Below, in pieces: positions 49,186-57,368 of a DNA stretch of 64,000 bases. Under the pieces are notes generated by a model that was given only the letters and a program-made list of their open reading frames with translations, did not search any database and was not told the origin of the DNA. How positions within the stretch are numbered: the stretch's first letter is position 1; each line of letters opens with the position of its first letter. The stretch covers positions 22,331-86,330 of the forward strand of contig DHVZ01000060.1 in the NCBI GenBank assembly GCA_002412925.1, read 5' to 3'. Both the position numbers and the translations under genes were made by a program. The DNA is from Anaerolineales bacterium UBA5195. GTDB taxonomy: Bacteria; Chloroflexota; Anaerolineae; Anaerolineales; Villigracilaceae.

Positions 49186-50844
49186 TTACCGACCACCACC
49201 CGCGCAAGCGCAGGCGCAACCGGCGCAAGCACAGGCGCAGCCGCCACCGCCCGAACGCCCGCCGCCACTCGAACGCGAGGGTGGAGGTGGCGGATTGGTA
49301 ACCTTGGTCACCCCGTTGGTGAAATCGTTGAGGTTCCCGAGCACGCGGCCAGAGAAATTCTGAACACCGCCAACCACCGAAGCTGCAAAATCCGCGCCAG
49401 GCAGGGAGACACGTCCACCTGAACTGGATGACATGGAGGGCGCTCCCGACGCAGAGGGCATGGATGACTGGCGGTAGACCGGGTCGTAGCGTCCCCACCA
49501 CATCGGCACATATACCGGCCCGGCAAAGACGCGTCGCGAGCGGTCATCGTAATCTTTGTCGAGCATGGTCCATTCAATGGCTTCTTCGAACATCTGGCTC
49601 TTGATCTCCGGCGTCCCGGCAGTTTCGATCTGCTGCCAGGCCTTGTCATTGATCGCCTTGTAATAATCTTTGGTTTCCTTGCTGCTGAAACCCTTCATTT
49701 TTTCGGTGACACTCTTCACCAGGTTGACCGTCATGGCCTGCAAATCTTTGCGGCGCTGACGATCTTCCTTGACCATGGCCTGCACAAATTCCTTTTCATA
49801 GCCTTGCAACCCATCCGGCTGGGGTTGGAGCATCTCCACCTTGAGCGGGTCCCGCGTTACAACCTGCAGGGCACCCTTTTTTACGGTGCTGAATAACATC
49901 ATGGTCATGACCTTATCGAGCGGCTGACCCATCAAAATAGCCGCTTCCACCGCCGTCAGGCCGCGCTTGATGCCGTGACCTTCAATCGAGATGGACGGCT
50001 TAATATATTGCAATTTCCGTTTCCGTTCGCTGACAGCTCCCGCAATCGGTATGCCAAAGAAAAACCCGGCGAAACAACAGAAAGGCAGGATGGAGGAAAT
50101 TGCGCCGAAAAACGCCGCAATCGCGCCAAAAATCAAGTCGAAAGCATTGACCCGCACAATCGCATCCGCGGGGATGTAGCTGGCCGGGAAGGATGCGCCG
50201 AAGGTATACTGCGTTGAACCGTTGGCGTCGGGGCTTTGCCAGGTGTAGGTGACACGCCCTTCGTTATCGATGGCTATGGCGGGTTCGTTAATTCCCGGCC
50301 AATTTTTGGGTAGATGGTAACGCGGCTCTTCCGGCTTGACGCCCGGAGGCAGGTGAAAAACCACCGTCAAATCTGTTTTGCCGTGCACATATTGCGAGCC
50401 GAAATACGTCGGCGAGAATTCGCTGCTGGCATAGTTTTCGTCATCATCGTCTGGAAAAAACATCCGCTCAATGCGCCCCACATAGACATGAACGGTGCCA
50501 GTCGTGGTGATTTGCTTGCTTCCCAGGTCAATGGCTACCCCGGTTCCGCTGCCCTGATAATCAGAAGTGACGCTGACTGGGGTGCCTTCCACATCGGCGC
50601 GGATGCTGCTGAAATCATAATTGCCGTTTGGCAGGCCAACATCCACAAAATCGATCGGGCTCGCCCCGGGATCATTGTCAAAGGTGAACGTATAGTCCAG
50701 CGCCATGGTCCCGTCCTGGTTAAGATAAACGTGGACAACTTCCCTGGTCAGTTGGAAAGAATAATTGGACTGCGCCGCGGCGCTCGTGGTCAGGCCAAAA
50801 AGCACTGTTAGAATGAGCAAGAGGGCAAAGAATTTGTTCTTCAT
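49186..50844 (-). CDS. DUF2207 membrane protein with C-terminal Cys-Ala heptad tail
   Basis: 552 residues. Signal peptide (MKNKFFALLLILTVLFGLTTSAAAQ), an extracytoplasmic DUF2207 domain of about 220 residues, then a hydrophobic segment (FGAIAAFFGAISSILPFCCFAGFFFG), a long charged region likely cytoplasmic, a Pro/Ser/Gly linker (NPPPPPSRSSGGGRSGGG), and the tail GCACACAGCACACAGGGR with six cysteines. The tail is two GCACACA units; the two 21-base units differ at three synonymous third positions. ATG 50844 has GGGGAGG upstream. The neighbouring radical SAM enzyme may modify the tail. Confidence 0.9.
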   Translation of the reverse strand: MKNKFFALLLILTVLFGLTTSAAAQSNYSFQLTREVVHVYLNQDGTMALDYTFTFDNDPGASPIDFVDVGLPNGNYDFSSIRADVEGTPVSVTSDYQGSGTGVAIDLGSKQITTTGTVHVYVGRIERMFFPDDDDENYASSEFSPTYFGSQYVHGKTDLTVVFHLPPGVKPEEPRYHLPKNWPGINEPAIAIDNEGRVTYTWQSPDANGSTQYTFGASFPASYIPADAIVRVNAFDLIFGAIAAFFGAISSILPFCCFAGFFFGIPIAGAVSERKRKLQYIKPSISIEGHGIKRGLTAVEAAILMGQPLDKVMTMMLFSTVKKGALQVVTRDPLKVEMLQPQPDGLQGYEKEFVQAMVKEDRQRRKDLQAMTVNLVKSVTEKMKGFSSKETKDYYKAINDKAWQQIETAGTPEIKSQMFEEAIEWTMLDKDYDDRSRRVFAGPVYVPMWWGRYDPVYRQSSMPSASGAPSMSSSSGGRVSLPGADFAASVVGGVQNFSGRVLGNLNDFTNGVTKVTNPPPPPSRSSGGGRSGGGGCACACAGCACACAGGGR

Positions 50845-50863
50845 GGCATGCCTCCCCAAACGC

Positions 50864-51268
50864 TTACCACTTGGGTTCTTCGGTGAGTTGATAGGTTGCC
50901 TGGCAATACGGACAGGTGACAACCGGCGCCCCTGCCATCATTTTTACGTCATTGGAGGTAATGGCTCCGCCGCAGGATTGGCATTTCATCTGGCTGATTT
51001 TGGTATCACCCGGCAAATCGACCTGCAAGACCTGCTGGATAATCTGGGCCTCCCCGGAGCCGGTTTTCCGCGCGCCAAGCCAGATCAATCCCGCGCCTCC
51101 CGCCAGGAAAAATATTCCCAGGCAGGCAAAACCAATTCCAAATGACATCCAGGCTGAGTTACCCTGGGCCGAGGTGGAACCAACCACACTCAAGGCCCCA
51201 TAGCCCACCAGACACAGCCCGATTAGGAATAAAATGGCCGCGCCAATATACATTAATGTGCGTCCCAT
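50864..51268 (-). CDS. Membrane protein with C-terminal zinc ribbon
   Basis: 134 residues, first gene of the operon. Two membrane helices (GAAILFLIGLCLVGYGAL and FACLGIFFLAGGAGLIWLG) are followed by a cytoplasmic or exposed zinc ribbon, CQSCGG ... CPYC, as in TFIIB-like zinc ribbons. GGAGGCGCTT precedes ATG 51268. The DUF2207 start lies 19 bp after its stop. DUF2207 proteins and zinc-ribbon membrane proteins can form quality-control assemblies; here this is inference. Confidence 0.78.
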   Translation of the reverse strand: MGRTLMYIGAAILFLIGLCLVGYGALSVVGSTSAQGNSAWMSFGIGFACLGIFFLAGGAGLIWLGARKTGSGEAQIIQQVLQVDLPGDTKISQMKCQSCGGAITSNDVKMMAGAPVVTCPYCQATYQLTEEPKW

Positions 51269-51463
51269 AAGCGCCTCCGTAAACGAAAATTGACTAACAA
51301 CAAGTGTAGCACTTTGCGGTTGCCGAAACAAATGACTTTTGTCTCTTTTTCTACGGGAATTAATCTAAAAAGTTGCCCCCGGCAGCCTGGAGGGTTTTCG
51401 CGCAGGGAAAGAATTTGTCCGGCAATTGCCGCTGAAAGGGATAAAACTGCGGGCGAAGAAATG

Positions 51464-51817
51464 CTAGTGGCTTCTTTTTTCCAAACCGTAGGCGGCAGTG
51501 GTTGGCAAAACCACCAGCAACCCGGTATTTGGCTCCTGCAGGTCGCCAACAACCCTGTAGGTGGCTTCCACCACCTGTTGGACAAGCTCATCTTTGAGAA
51601 TGGTGAAGATCGTCCGACTCATCCGCTCAGGGTCTGGATAAAAATCCTCCAGCGAAGGCATCAGCGGCGTATCCTCACGCAGCGCCTCATTCTGGCGAAT
51701 GCGCCCAACGCCGGTGCTCTCCAAGACGGTGACACCCGGCGCGCCTGCCTCCTGCCAGGCTGCGAGCAGTTCATCCAGTTTTTCGGTATCGTGCAAGACC
51801 AACAAAATCATGCTCAT
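51464..51817 (-). CDS. PII-like protein coupled to the antiporter
   Basis: 117 residues with a ferredoxin-like/GlnB-like appearance: MILLVLHDTEKLDELLAAWQEAGAPGVTVLESTG at the start (given in part), and IFTILKDELVQQVVEATYRVV, then a C-terminal strand TGLLVVLP. ATGA overlap with the antiporter's stop couples the two. Such small proteins next to CPA transporters are thought to bind nucleotides and regulate the channel. The binding loop YGG-type motif of true PII is absent. Confidence 0.7.
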   Translation of the reverse strand: MSMILLVLHDTEKLDELLAAWQEAGAPGVTVLESTGVGRIRQNEALREDTPLMPSLEDFYPDPERMSRTIFTILKDELVQQVVEATYRVVGDLQEPNTGLLVVLPTTAAYGLEKRSH

Positions 51818-53034
51818 AAAACAACCTTGTCTGGTTTTTGTTCAACCTTGGAGAGTTGGTTTCCTTTAAACAGCCACCTAAGCACAGGCGGAGTAATCAG
51901 GGTGCTGGCAACCACCATGCCAATAATGGCAGAAAACTGGGCCGGGGTCACCAGGCCGGCGTCTGCGCCCACGCTGGCCACAATTAATCCAACTTCGCCG
52001 CGCGAGATCATCCCCGCACCCATCTGAGCCGATTCGCGCCAGGCAAACCCGGCCAGGCGGGCGCCTAAGCCCGCCCCCAGGAATTTTCCCACAACAGCCA
52101 CAGTGATCAATACCGCAGCCAATAAAAATCCATCCGACAGACTGGCAAGGTTAACTTGCAAGCCGATCCCCACAAAAAATATGGGGACAAAAAAACCATA
52201 CGCCAGGGATGAAATACGCGGCTGCAGGGTTTCCCTTTCGGGACTGCGGGCAAACATCAGGCCAGCCAGGAATGCCCCAGTGATGGCAGCCATCCCGCCA
52301 ACCAGTTCGGCGGCCAGGCCATAGCCAAACAGGGTGATCACAGCCAGGCTCAAGATATTCTGGCTGATAGGCAGCCCCCGCACCCAACGGACCAACCGGG
52401 GCAAAACCCAGAGGCCGAAAGCGGTTGCCAGGCCAAAGAACAACAACATCCGCCCAAAGATTAGTAAAAGGCTGATGAAATTCCCAGACCCATCGGTCAG
52501 GGCAAAGAAAACCGAGAGCAGGAGAATGACGAGAATATCATCAAAAATTGCCGCGCCCAGCAGGCCCAGCCCCACTCTCGAGCGCAGGGCTTTCATTTCC
52601 ATCAGTGTTTGGGCTGAAATACTAACTGAGGTGGCTCCCAACGCGAGGCCAAGGAAAATGGCCGATTCCATTTCCAGCTTGAAAGCCAGTCCTACGCCCC
52701 AGCCCAGCAAGACCGGAACAAACACTCCCAGCGTGCCAGAGAGGGCCGAAACCCGCCCGGTATGCTGCAGTTCATGAAACTCCAATTCCAGACCCGCGAT
52801 GAACATCAAGAGCAGGACGCCTATTTCGCTGAACATTTTAACTATTTCGCCCAGCGTTTCGCTGTGCAGGAATGGCAATTGGAGCAGGTTGACCAGCGAG
52901 GGACCCAGCACGACCCCAACAAGCAGTTCTCCCAGCACCGAGGGCTGCCCCAGGCGGATACTGAGATAACCCGCCGTTTTTGCGACTAGCAGGATAACGG
53001 CAAGGAGAAAAACCAGTTGAAGAAAGGGGGTCAT
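51814..53034 (-). CDS. CPA2-family cation:proton antiporter (KefB-like membrane part)
   Basis: 406 residues with about twelve helices, no TrkA-N domain. Motifs: RLGQPSVLGELLVGVVLGPSLVN at the N-terminus, FIAGLELEFHEL, LGLALGATSVSISAQTLMEM, and FDDILVILLLS with the conserved ion-binding Asp-Asp region. Exchanges sodium or potassium for protons at the membrane. The coupled PII-like partner probably replaces the missing TrkA-type regulatory domain. TACACT lies nine bases before the ATG. Confidence 0.92.
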   Translation of the reverse strand: MTPFLQLVFLLAVILLVAKTAGYLSIRLGQPSVLGELLVGVVLGPSLVNLLQLPFLHSETLGEIVKMFSEIGVLLLMFIAGLELEFHELQHTGRVSALSGTLGVFVPVLLGWGVGLAFKLEMESAIFLGLALGATSVSISAQTLMEMKALRSRVGLGLLGAAIFDDILVILLLSVFFALTDGSGNFISLLLIFGRMLLFFGLATAFGLWVLPRLVRWVRGLPISQNILSLAVITLFGYGLAAELVGGMAAITGAFLAGLMFARSPERETLQPRISSLAYGFFVPIFFVGIGLQVNLASLSDGFLLAAVLITVAVVGKFLGAGLGARLAGFAWRESAQMGAGMISRGEVGLIVASVGADAGLVTPAQFSAIIGMVVASTLITPPVLRWLFKGNQLSKVEQKPDKVVL

Positions 53035-53105
53035 AAGTAAAAAAGTGTACTCAATAGCTTTTCAGCAAAGATTAATTTCAGATCAATAACTCGCCTTACG
53101 CAGAG

Positions 53106-53159
53106 CGTCCCGAAGGTTCCCATGAAAAACCTTGTTTTGTCGGTCAACCCTTCGGGACG
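53106..53159. repeat. Inverted repeat with CGTCCCGAAGG arms
   Basis: CGTCCCGAAGGTT (53106-53118) and AACCCTTCGGGACG (53146-53159) are inverted with one extra base. It lies in the 178-bp gap between the antiporter gene and the GGDEF gene and may end transcription of the latter, or be a dispersed palindrome. Confidence 0.55.
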
Positions 53160-53212
53160 GTGCGTAACACCAGTTAATAAAGATGGGGGAAATCATCGCC
53201 CGCTTGACAATC

Positions 53213-54586
53213 TCAGGCTGACTGCTTTGAAATTATCAAATTGCTCACCCTGACACAATTCCGACCGGCAGACTTGGCGGCGTAAAGCGCCTGGTCAGAG
53301 CTCTCAATGAGAGCTTCCATTGTGGGCGGCTGCGCGCACTCCATGTCGAAACCGGTGACGCCAATACTGACTGTCAGCGAAAGTTTTCCAACCGGCGTAT
53401 CCGTTTTCATCCTGGCAATTTTTAACCGTAATCGTTCAGCCACTTGCAGCGCAGCCTGAACCATGGTTTCGGGCATCAGCATGACAAACTCCTCGCCCCC
53501 ATAACGGCCAAGAATATCGGCATGACGCAACTGCTTTTCGCACAGGTTCACCAACGCGCACAGGATATGATCTCCGATGGGATGCCCGTACTGATCGTTA
53601 AAATTCTTGAAGTGGTCAATGTCCAACATGAGCAAAGATAGGGGCCGTTTGTAGCGTATGGCATGTTCCAGCTCTTGACCCGCCAGGGTTAAAAAGTGCC
53701 GACGATTGTAGCAACCGGTCAACGAATCGTGGATTGCCAGCTGCTGGACCTCTTGGTACAACCGCACCCGCTCTGAAATTTCAGTGGCGATGAAAACCAC
53801 CTTGCTGTGCCCGGCATCGTCTTTCTCCATTAGAGCGATGCGCCCTTCAAACCAGCGCTCGCCTCCGGCCACGACAGGGACTTTATATTCAATCACCTGC
53901 GTCTCCCCCGTTTCAACCGCCCTGTGAACAGCCTCCATCATTAACTTTGCCTCCTCGGGAGGCGACAATTCCTCAATCAGGCGTCCTTTCATTTCATCCA
54001 CGCTAGCGCTCAGCAGGCTGGTCTCGTTGGCCAGGATTTCGAGATAACGACCGTCCTGGTCACAAACAAAAGAAATATTGGGCATTGCATTGACAAACGC
54101 ATCCAGCTTTCTTTCCCGTTCCTGCAGGAGCTGCTGTGAGTGGGTTAATTCCTCGAGCCGGTCGGCCAGTTGCCGGTTTGTCGCCTGAAGCTGACGGCGC
54201 AAACGCAAAATGGATAGATGAGTGCTCAAGCGCGCCTGAATTTCCTCGATATCAAATGGTTTGACGATATAGTCTACACTGCCAGCATCGAAAGCTTTTA
54301 CTTTTTTATCGATCTCATCCAACGCGCTGATGAAAATGACCGGGATTTCACGCGTACGTTCGTCCTTTTTCAAACGCTCACAGGCCTCAATCCCATCCAT
54401 CACCGGCATGGATACATCCAGCAGGATCAGGTCGGGGAATGTCTCTTGAGTAATACGGATCGCCTCCATACCGCTTTCTGCCGTCAGCACTTGGTAACCT
54501 TCGCTTTTCAAAATCCGCGCCAACAGATTCCGGTTATCAGGTAAATCGTCCACGACAAGGATGGTTTCCAAGGTTTTATCAGGCAT
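53213..54586 (-). CDS. Response regulator with PAS and GGDEF domains (diguanylate cyclase)
   Basis: 457 residues, cytoplasmic. REC domain about 8-120 with phosphoacceptor Asp57 (LILLDVSMPVMDG) and Lys in VDYIVKPF; a coiled-coil; PAS about 165-280 (FVNAMPNISFVCDQDGRYLEIL); GGDEF about 290-450, with active-site RYGGEEF and the GCYNRRHFL start. It should make cyclic di-GMP when phosphorylated. No EAL domain. The partner kinase is not in the window. Confidence 0.93.
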   Translation of the reverse strand: MPDKTLETILVVDDLPDNRNLLARILKSEGYQVLTAESGMEAIRITQETFPDLILLDVSMPVMDGIEACERLKKDERTREIPVIFISALDEIDKKVKAFDAGSVDYIVKPFDIEEIQARLSTHLSILRLRRQLQATNRQLADRLEELTHSQQLLQERERKLDAFVNAMPNISFVCDQDGRYLEILANETSLLSASVDEMKGRLIEELSPPEEAKLMMEAVHRAVETGETQVIEYKVPVVAGGERWFEGRIALMEKDDAGHSKVVFIATEISERVRLYQEVQQLAIHDSLTGCYNRRHFLTLAGQELEHAIRYKRPLSLLMLDIDHFKNFNDQYGHPIGDHILCALVNLCEKQLRHADILGRYGGEEFVMLMPETMVQAALQVAERLRLKIARMKTDTPVGKLSLTVSIGVTGFDMECAQPPTMEALIESSDQALYAAKSAGRNCVRVSNLIISKQSA

Positions 54587-54824
54587 GGTTCATTATCTCT
54601 TTCGCTGCGAATGTTACTCTGATTAGCACTATACTACGGAAACGAAGCGCAAACAACCAATGAGTTTGCATCCGGTTGACAAAACCGGGCCGAGGAGAAC
54701 GAATCGGGAGTTATGGCGTTAAACGGTATGACACATTTCTCTGACAAAATTTACCATCAACCGGTACAATTAACTTGTCTTTCACTCTGAAAACCTCGCA
54801 TATTTTAACGCGAAAAGGATAAAT
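54587..54824. other. Non-coding gap between divergent GGDEF and mutase genes
   Basis: 238 bp. A minus-strand TATAGT about 60 bp before the GGDEF start and plus-strand AAAAGGATAAAT just before the mutase start are the only signals I can name. No hairpin or repeat stands out. Confidence 0.4.
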
Positions 54825-56477
54825 ATGAATCACGAAACTGAATACAAACGCTGGCTGGAAACCACCCTTAAAAAAAGCATCGAGAGATTCCCTGAACGCA
54901 GGCCAAAATTCGAAACATCCTCGGGCATCGACCTGCCCCCCGTCCTGCCTCCCGGTGACGCAGACTCCGATTACGCTGATAAGCTGGGCTTCCCCGGCGA
55001 ATATCCATTTACGCGCGGTGTCCAACCGACGATGTACCGCGGGCGTTTCTGGACGATGCGCCAGTACGCTGGTTTTTCAACGGCTGAAGAATCCAACCGC
55101 CGCTACCGCTACCTGCTCGGCGCTGGTCAGACCGGGCTGTCGGTGGCCTTCGACCTGCCAACCCAGATCGGCTACGACGCCGACGACCCGATGGCCCTCG
55201 GCGAAGTCGGCAAAGTCGGCGTCTCGATCTCGTCGGTCGAGGATATGGCCACGTTGTTTGACCAGATCCCGCTCGACAAGGTCTCCACCTCGATGACGAT
55301 CAACGCCCCAGCCGGGGTCTTGCTGGCAATGTACATCGCGGTCGCCAAACGCCAGGGTGTGGAAATGAAAGCCCTGCGCGGTACGATCCAGAACGACATC
55401 CTGAAGGAATACATCGCGCGCGGCACGTATATTTACCCGCCCACGCCGTCGATGCGCCTGATCACCGATATTTTCGGCTTCTGCACCCGCGAAGTGCCCA
55501 ACTGGAACACGATCTCGATCTCGGGCTATCACATCCGCGAGGCAGGTTCAACTGCCGCGCAGGAAGTGGCCTTTACCCTGGCCAACGCCATTGCTTACGT
55601 GGAAGGGGCGCTCAAGGCCGGGCTGATCGTGGACGATTTCGCCGGACAGCTCTCCTTCTTCTTCAACGCCCATAACAACGTGCTCGAGGAAGTCGCCAAG
55701 TTCCGCGCGGCGCGGCGGATGTGGGCCAAGATCATGCGCGAACGCTTCGGGGCGCAGAAACCATCCTCCTGGCAGTTACGCTTCCACACCCAGACCGCAG
55801 GTTCGACACTGACCGCCCAGCAGCCCGAAAACAATGTGGCGCGCGTGACCTTGCAGGCGCTTTCCGCCGTTTTGGGCGGAACGCAGTCGCTCCACACCAA
55901 TTCGATGGATGAAGCCCTCTGGCTGCCAACAGAGAAATCCGTGCGGGTGGCGCTGCGCACACAACAGATCATCGCCTACGAATCGGGCGCAGCGGATTCG
56001 ATCGACCCGTTGGGCGGATCCTATTTGATCGAGTACCTGACCGACAAAATCGAAACCCGTGCCAGCGACTATATCCGCCGCATCGACGATTTGGGCGGCG
56101 CCTTGAGCGCCATCGAACGCGGATACATGCAGTCTGAAATCCAGGACGCCGCCTATGCGGCCCAAATGGCGATCGAGAAAAATGAACAGGTGGTCGTGGG
56201 CGTCAACCAGTTCCAAACCGACGAAAAGATCACGCTCGAGCGCCAGAAAATCGACCCGGCCATCGAGGCCGCTGCGCATAAACGCCTGGCGGAACTACGG
56301 GCCGGACGCGATAACACCAAAATTTCCGAGCTGCGCACCCAACTGGAAAGCGCCGCCAAGGGCAGCGAAAACCTGATACCGCTCTTCATCGAGTGCGTCG
56401 ACAACCAGATGACCCTCGGCGAAGTCTGCAATACCCTGCGCGGGATCTGGGGCGAATACGTGGCGGCGGGATTCTAA
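54825..56477 (+). CDS. Methylmalonyl-CoA mutase catalytic chain (no B12-binding domain)
   Basis: 550 residues, interconverts methylmalonyl-CoA and succinyl-CoA or a related acyl-CoA pair. Family motifs: TRGVQPTMYRGRFWTMRQYAGF, FDLPTQIGYDADDPMALGEVGK, SMTINAPAGVLLAMY, HTQTAGSTLTAQQPENN, LHTNSMDEALWLPTE. The usual C-terminal cobalamin-binding domain (DxHxxG) is missing, so it must pair with a separate small subunit, which is not in the window. AAAAGGATAAAT gives the start. Could be an isobutyryl-CoA mutase-type subunit instead. Confidence 0.9.
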   Translation: MNHETEYKRWLETTLKKSIERFPERRPKFETSSGIDLPPVLPPGDADSDYADKLGFPGEYPFTRGVQPTMYRGRFWTMRQYAGFSTAEESNRRYRYLLGAGQTGLSVAFDLPTQIGYDADDPMALGEVGKVGVSISSVEDMATLFDQIPLDKVSTSMTINAPAGVLLAMYIAVAKRQGVEMKALRGTIQNDILKEYIARGTYIYPPTPSMRLITDIFGFCTREVPNWNTISISGYHIREAGSTAAQEVAFTLANAIAYVEGALKAGLIVDDFAGQLSFFFNAHNNVLEEVAKFRAARRMWAKIMRERFGAQKPSSWQLRFHTQTAGSTLTAQQPENNVARVTLQALSAVLGGTQSLHTNSMDEALWLPTEKSVRVALRTQQIIAYESGAADSIDPLGGSYLIEYLTDKIETRASDYIRRIDDLGGALSAIERGYMQSEIQDAAYAAQMAIEKNEQVVVGVNQFQTDEKITLERQKIDPAIEAAAHKRLAELRAGRDNTKISELRTQLESAAKGSENLIPLFIECVDNQMTLGEVCNTLRGIWGEYVAAGF

Positions 56478-56516
56478 TTTGTGGCAATGCAAAACCAACC
56501 ATCGGGAGCCGACAAT

Positions 56517-57266
56517 ATGGCAACAGATGAATCTAACCACACCGCCAAGAAAAAACGCATCATCATCCTCAAGGATGGCCCTTATCTGGTTCAGGGCGAC
56601 GTGCCGTTGGTCAGCAAAACGCAGGTGGTTTCTGAGCACGGTGAGCCGCTGACCTGGCAAAAAGATGGCGAGATTCCCGTCAGCCAGGGAGAATACCGCC
56701 TCTGTCGGTGCGGGCGGTCAGGCAAACTGCCTTTTTGTGATGACACCCATCTCAAAGTGGGCTTTGACGGCAGGGAAACGGCTGATCCCCCTCTGACGAG
56801 GGCGCAAAAGATGAAGTATGAGCGCAGCACCCGCCTGATTGTCGATAAGGACGCTTCGTTGTGCATGTTGTCGGGTTACTGCGCCTTCAGCGACACCGCG
56901 CTGGGTCCGATGGTGGCCGCCACCCAGGATACCAAGATGCGTGCGTTGATCATGGCGATAGTCGAGCGCTGCCCCTCCGGTGCGCTGACCTACCGCGTCG
57001 AGGCAGACGGACCGGATATCGAGCCTGATCTGCCTCAACAGGTGGCCGTCACGACCGAAATCACCTCGGATGGCCCCATCGCCGGGCCGCTCTGGGTAAC
57101 CGGCAACCTCCCGATCGAACGCGCGGATGGGGAACCGTTCGAGACCCGCAACCGCGTCACCCTTTGCAACTGCGGGGAATCTTATAACAAGCCGCTCTGC
57201 GATGGGACGCATCGCAACCTGGCGCAACAGGAGGCCTGGCGACGGCGGCGGGCTGGCGACCAGTAG
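56517..57266 (+). CDS. Double-CDGSH iron-sulfur protein with divergent ferredoxin part
   Basis: 249 residues, cytoplasmic. Two CDGSH-type sites (CRCGRSGKLPFCDDTH at about residue 65 and CNCGESYNKPLCDGTH near 215) bind [2Fe-2S] clusters. Between them lies a region with CMLSGYCAFSD...CPSGAL resembling a divergent 4Fe-4S/mono-cluster domain (Fer4_19-like). ATG 56517 follows GGGAG; the open frame from GTG 56481 adds 12 codons with no signal. It follows the mutase gene by 39 bp and probably shares its transcript. Redox role inferred, partner unknown. Confidence 0.85.
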   Translation: MATDESNHTAKKKRIIILKDGPYLVQGDVPLVSKTQVVSEHGEPLTWQKDGEIPVSQGEYRLCRCGRSGKLPFCDDTHLKVGFDGRETADPPLTRAQKMKYERSTRLIVDKDASLCMLSGYCAFSDTALGPMVAATQDTKMRALIMAIVERCPSGALTYRVEADGPDIEPDLPQQVAVTTEITSDGPIAGPLWVTGNLPIERADGEPFETRNRVTLCNCGESYNKPLCDGTHRNLAQQEAWRRRRAGDQ

Positions 57267-57272
57267 ATAGCG

Positions 57273-57313
57273 CAATGAGCAGGGACGGTCATTCTGATCG
57301 TCCCTGCTCATTG
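57273..57313. terminator. Bidirectional terminator between CDGSH and efflux adaptor genes
   Basis: CAATGAGCAGGGACG (57273-57287) and CGTCCCTGCTCATTG (57299-57313), perfect 15-bp stem around GTCATTCTGAT, for the converging genes. Confidence 0.8.
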
Positions 57314-57368
57314 TATTCCTAATCAGTAACCCTTGGATTAGCCTACCCGCACTTGCAAACGGCATCCC

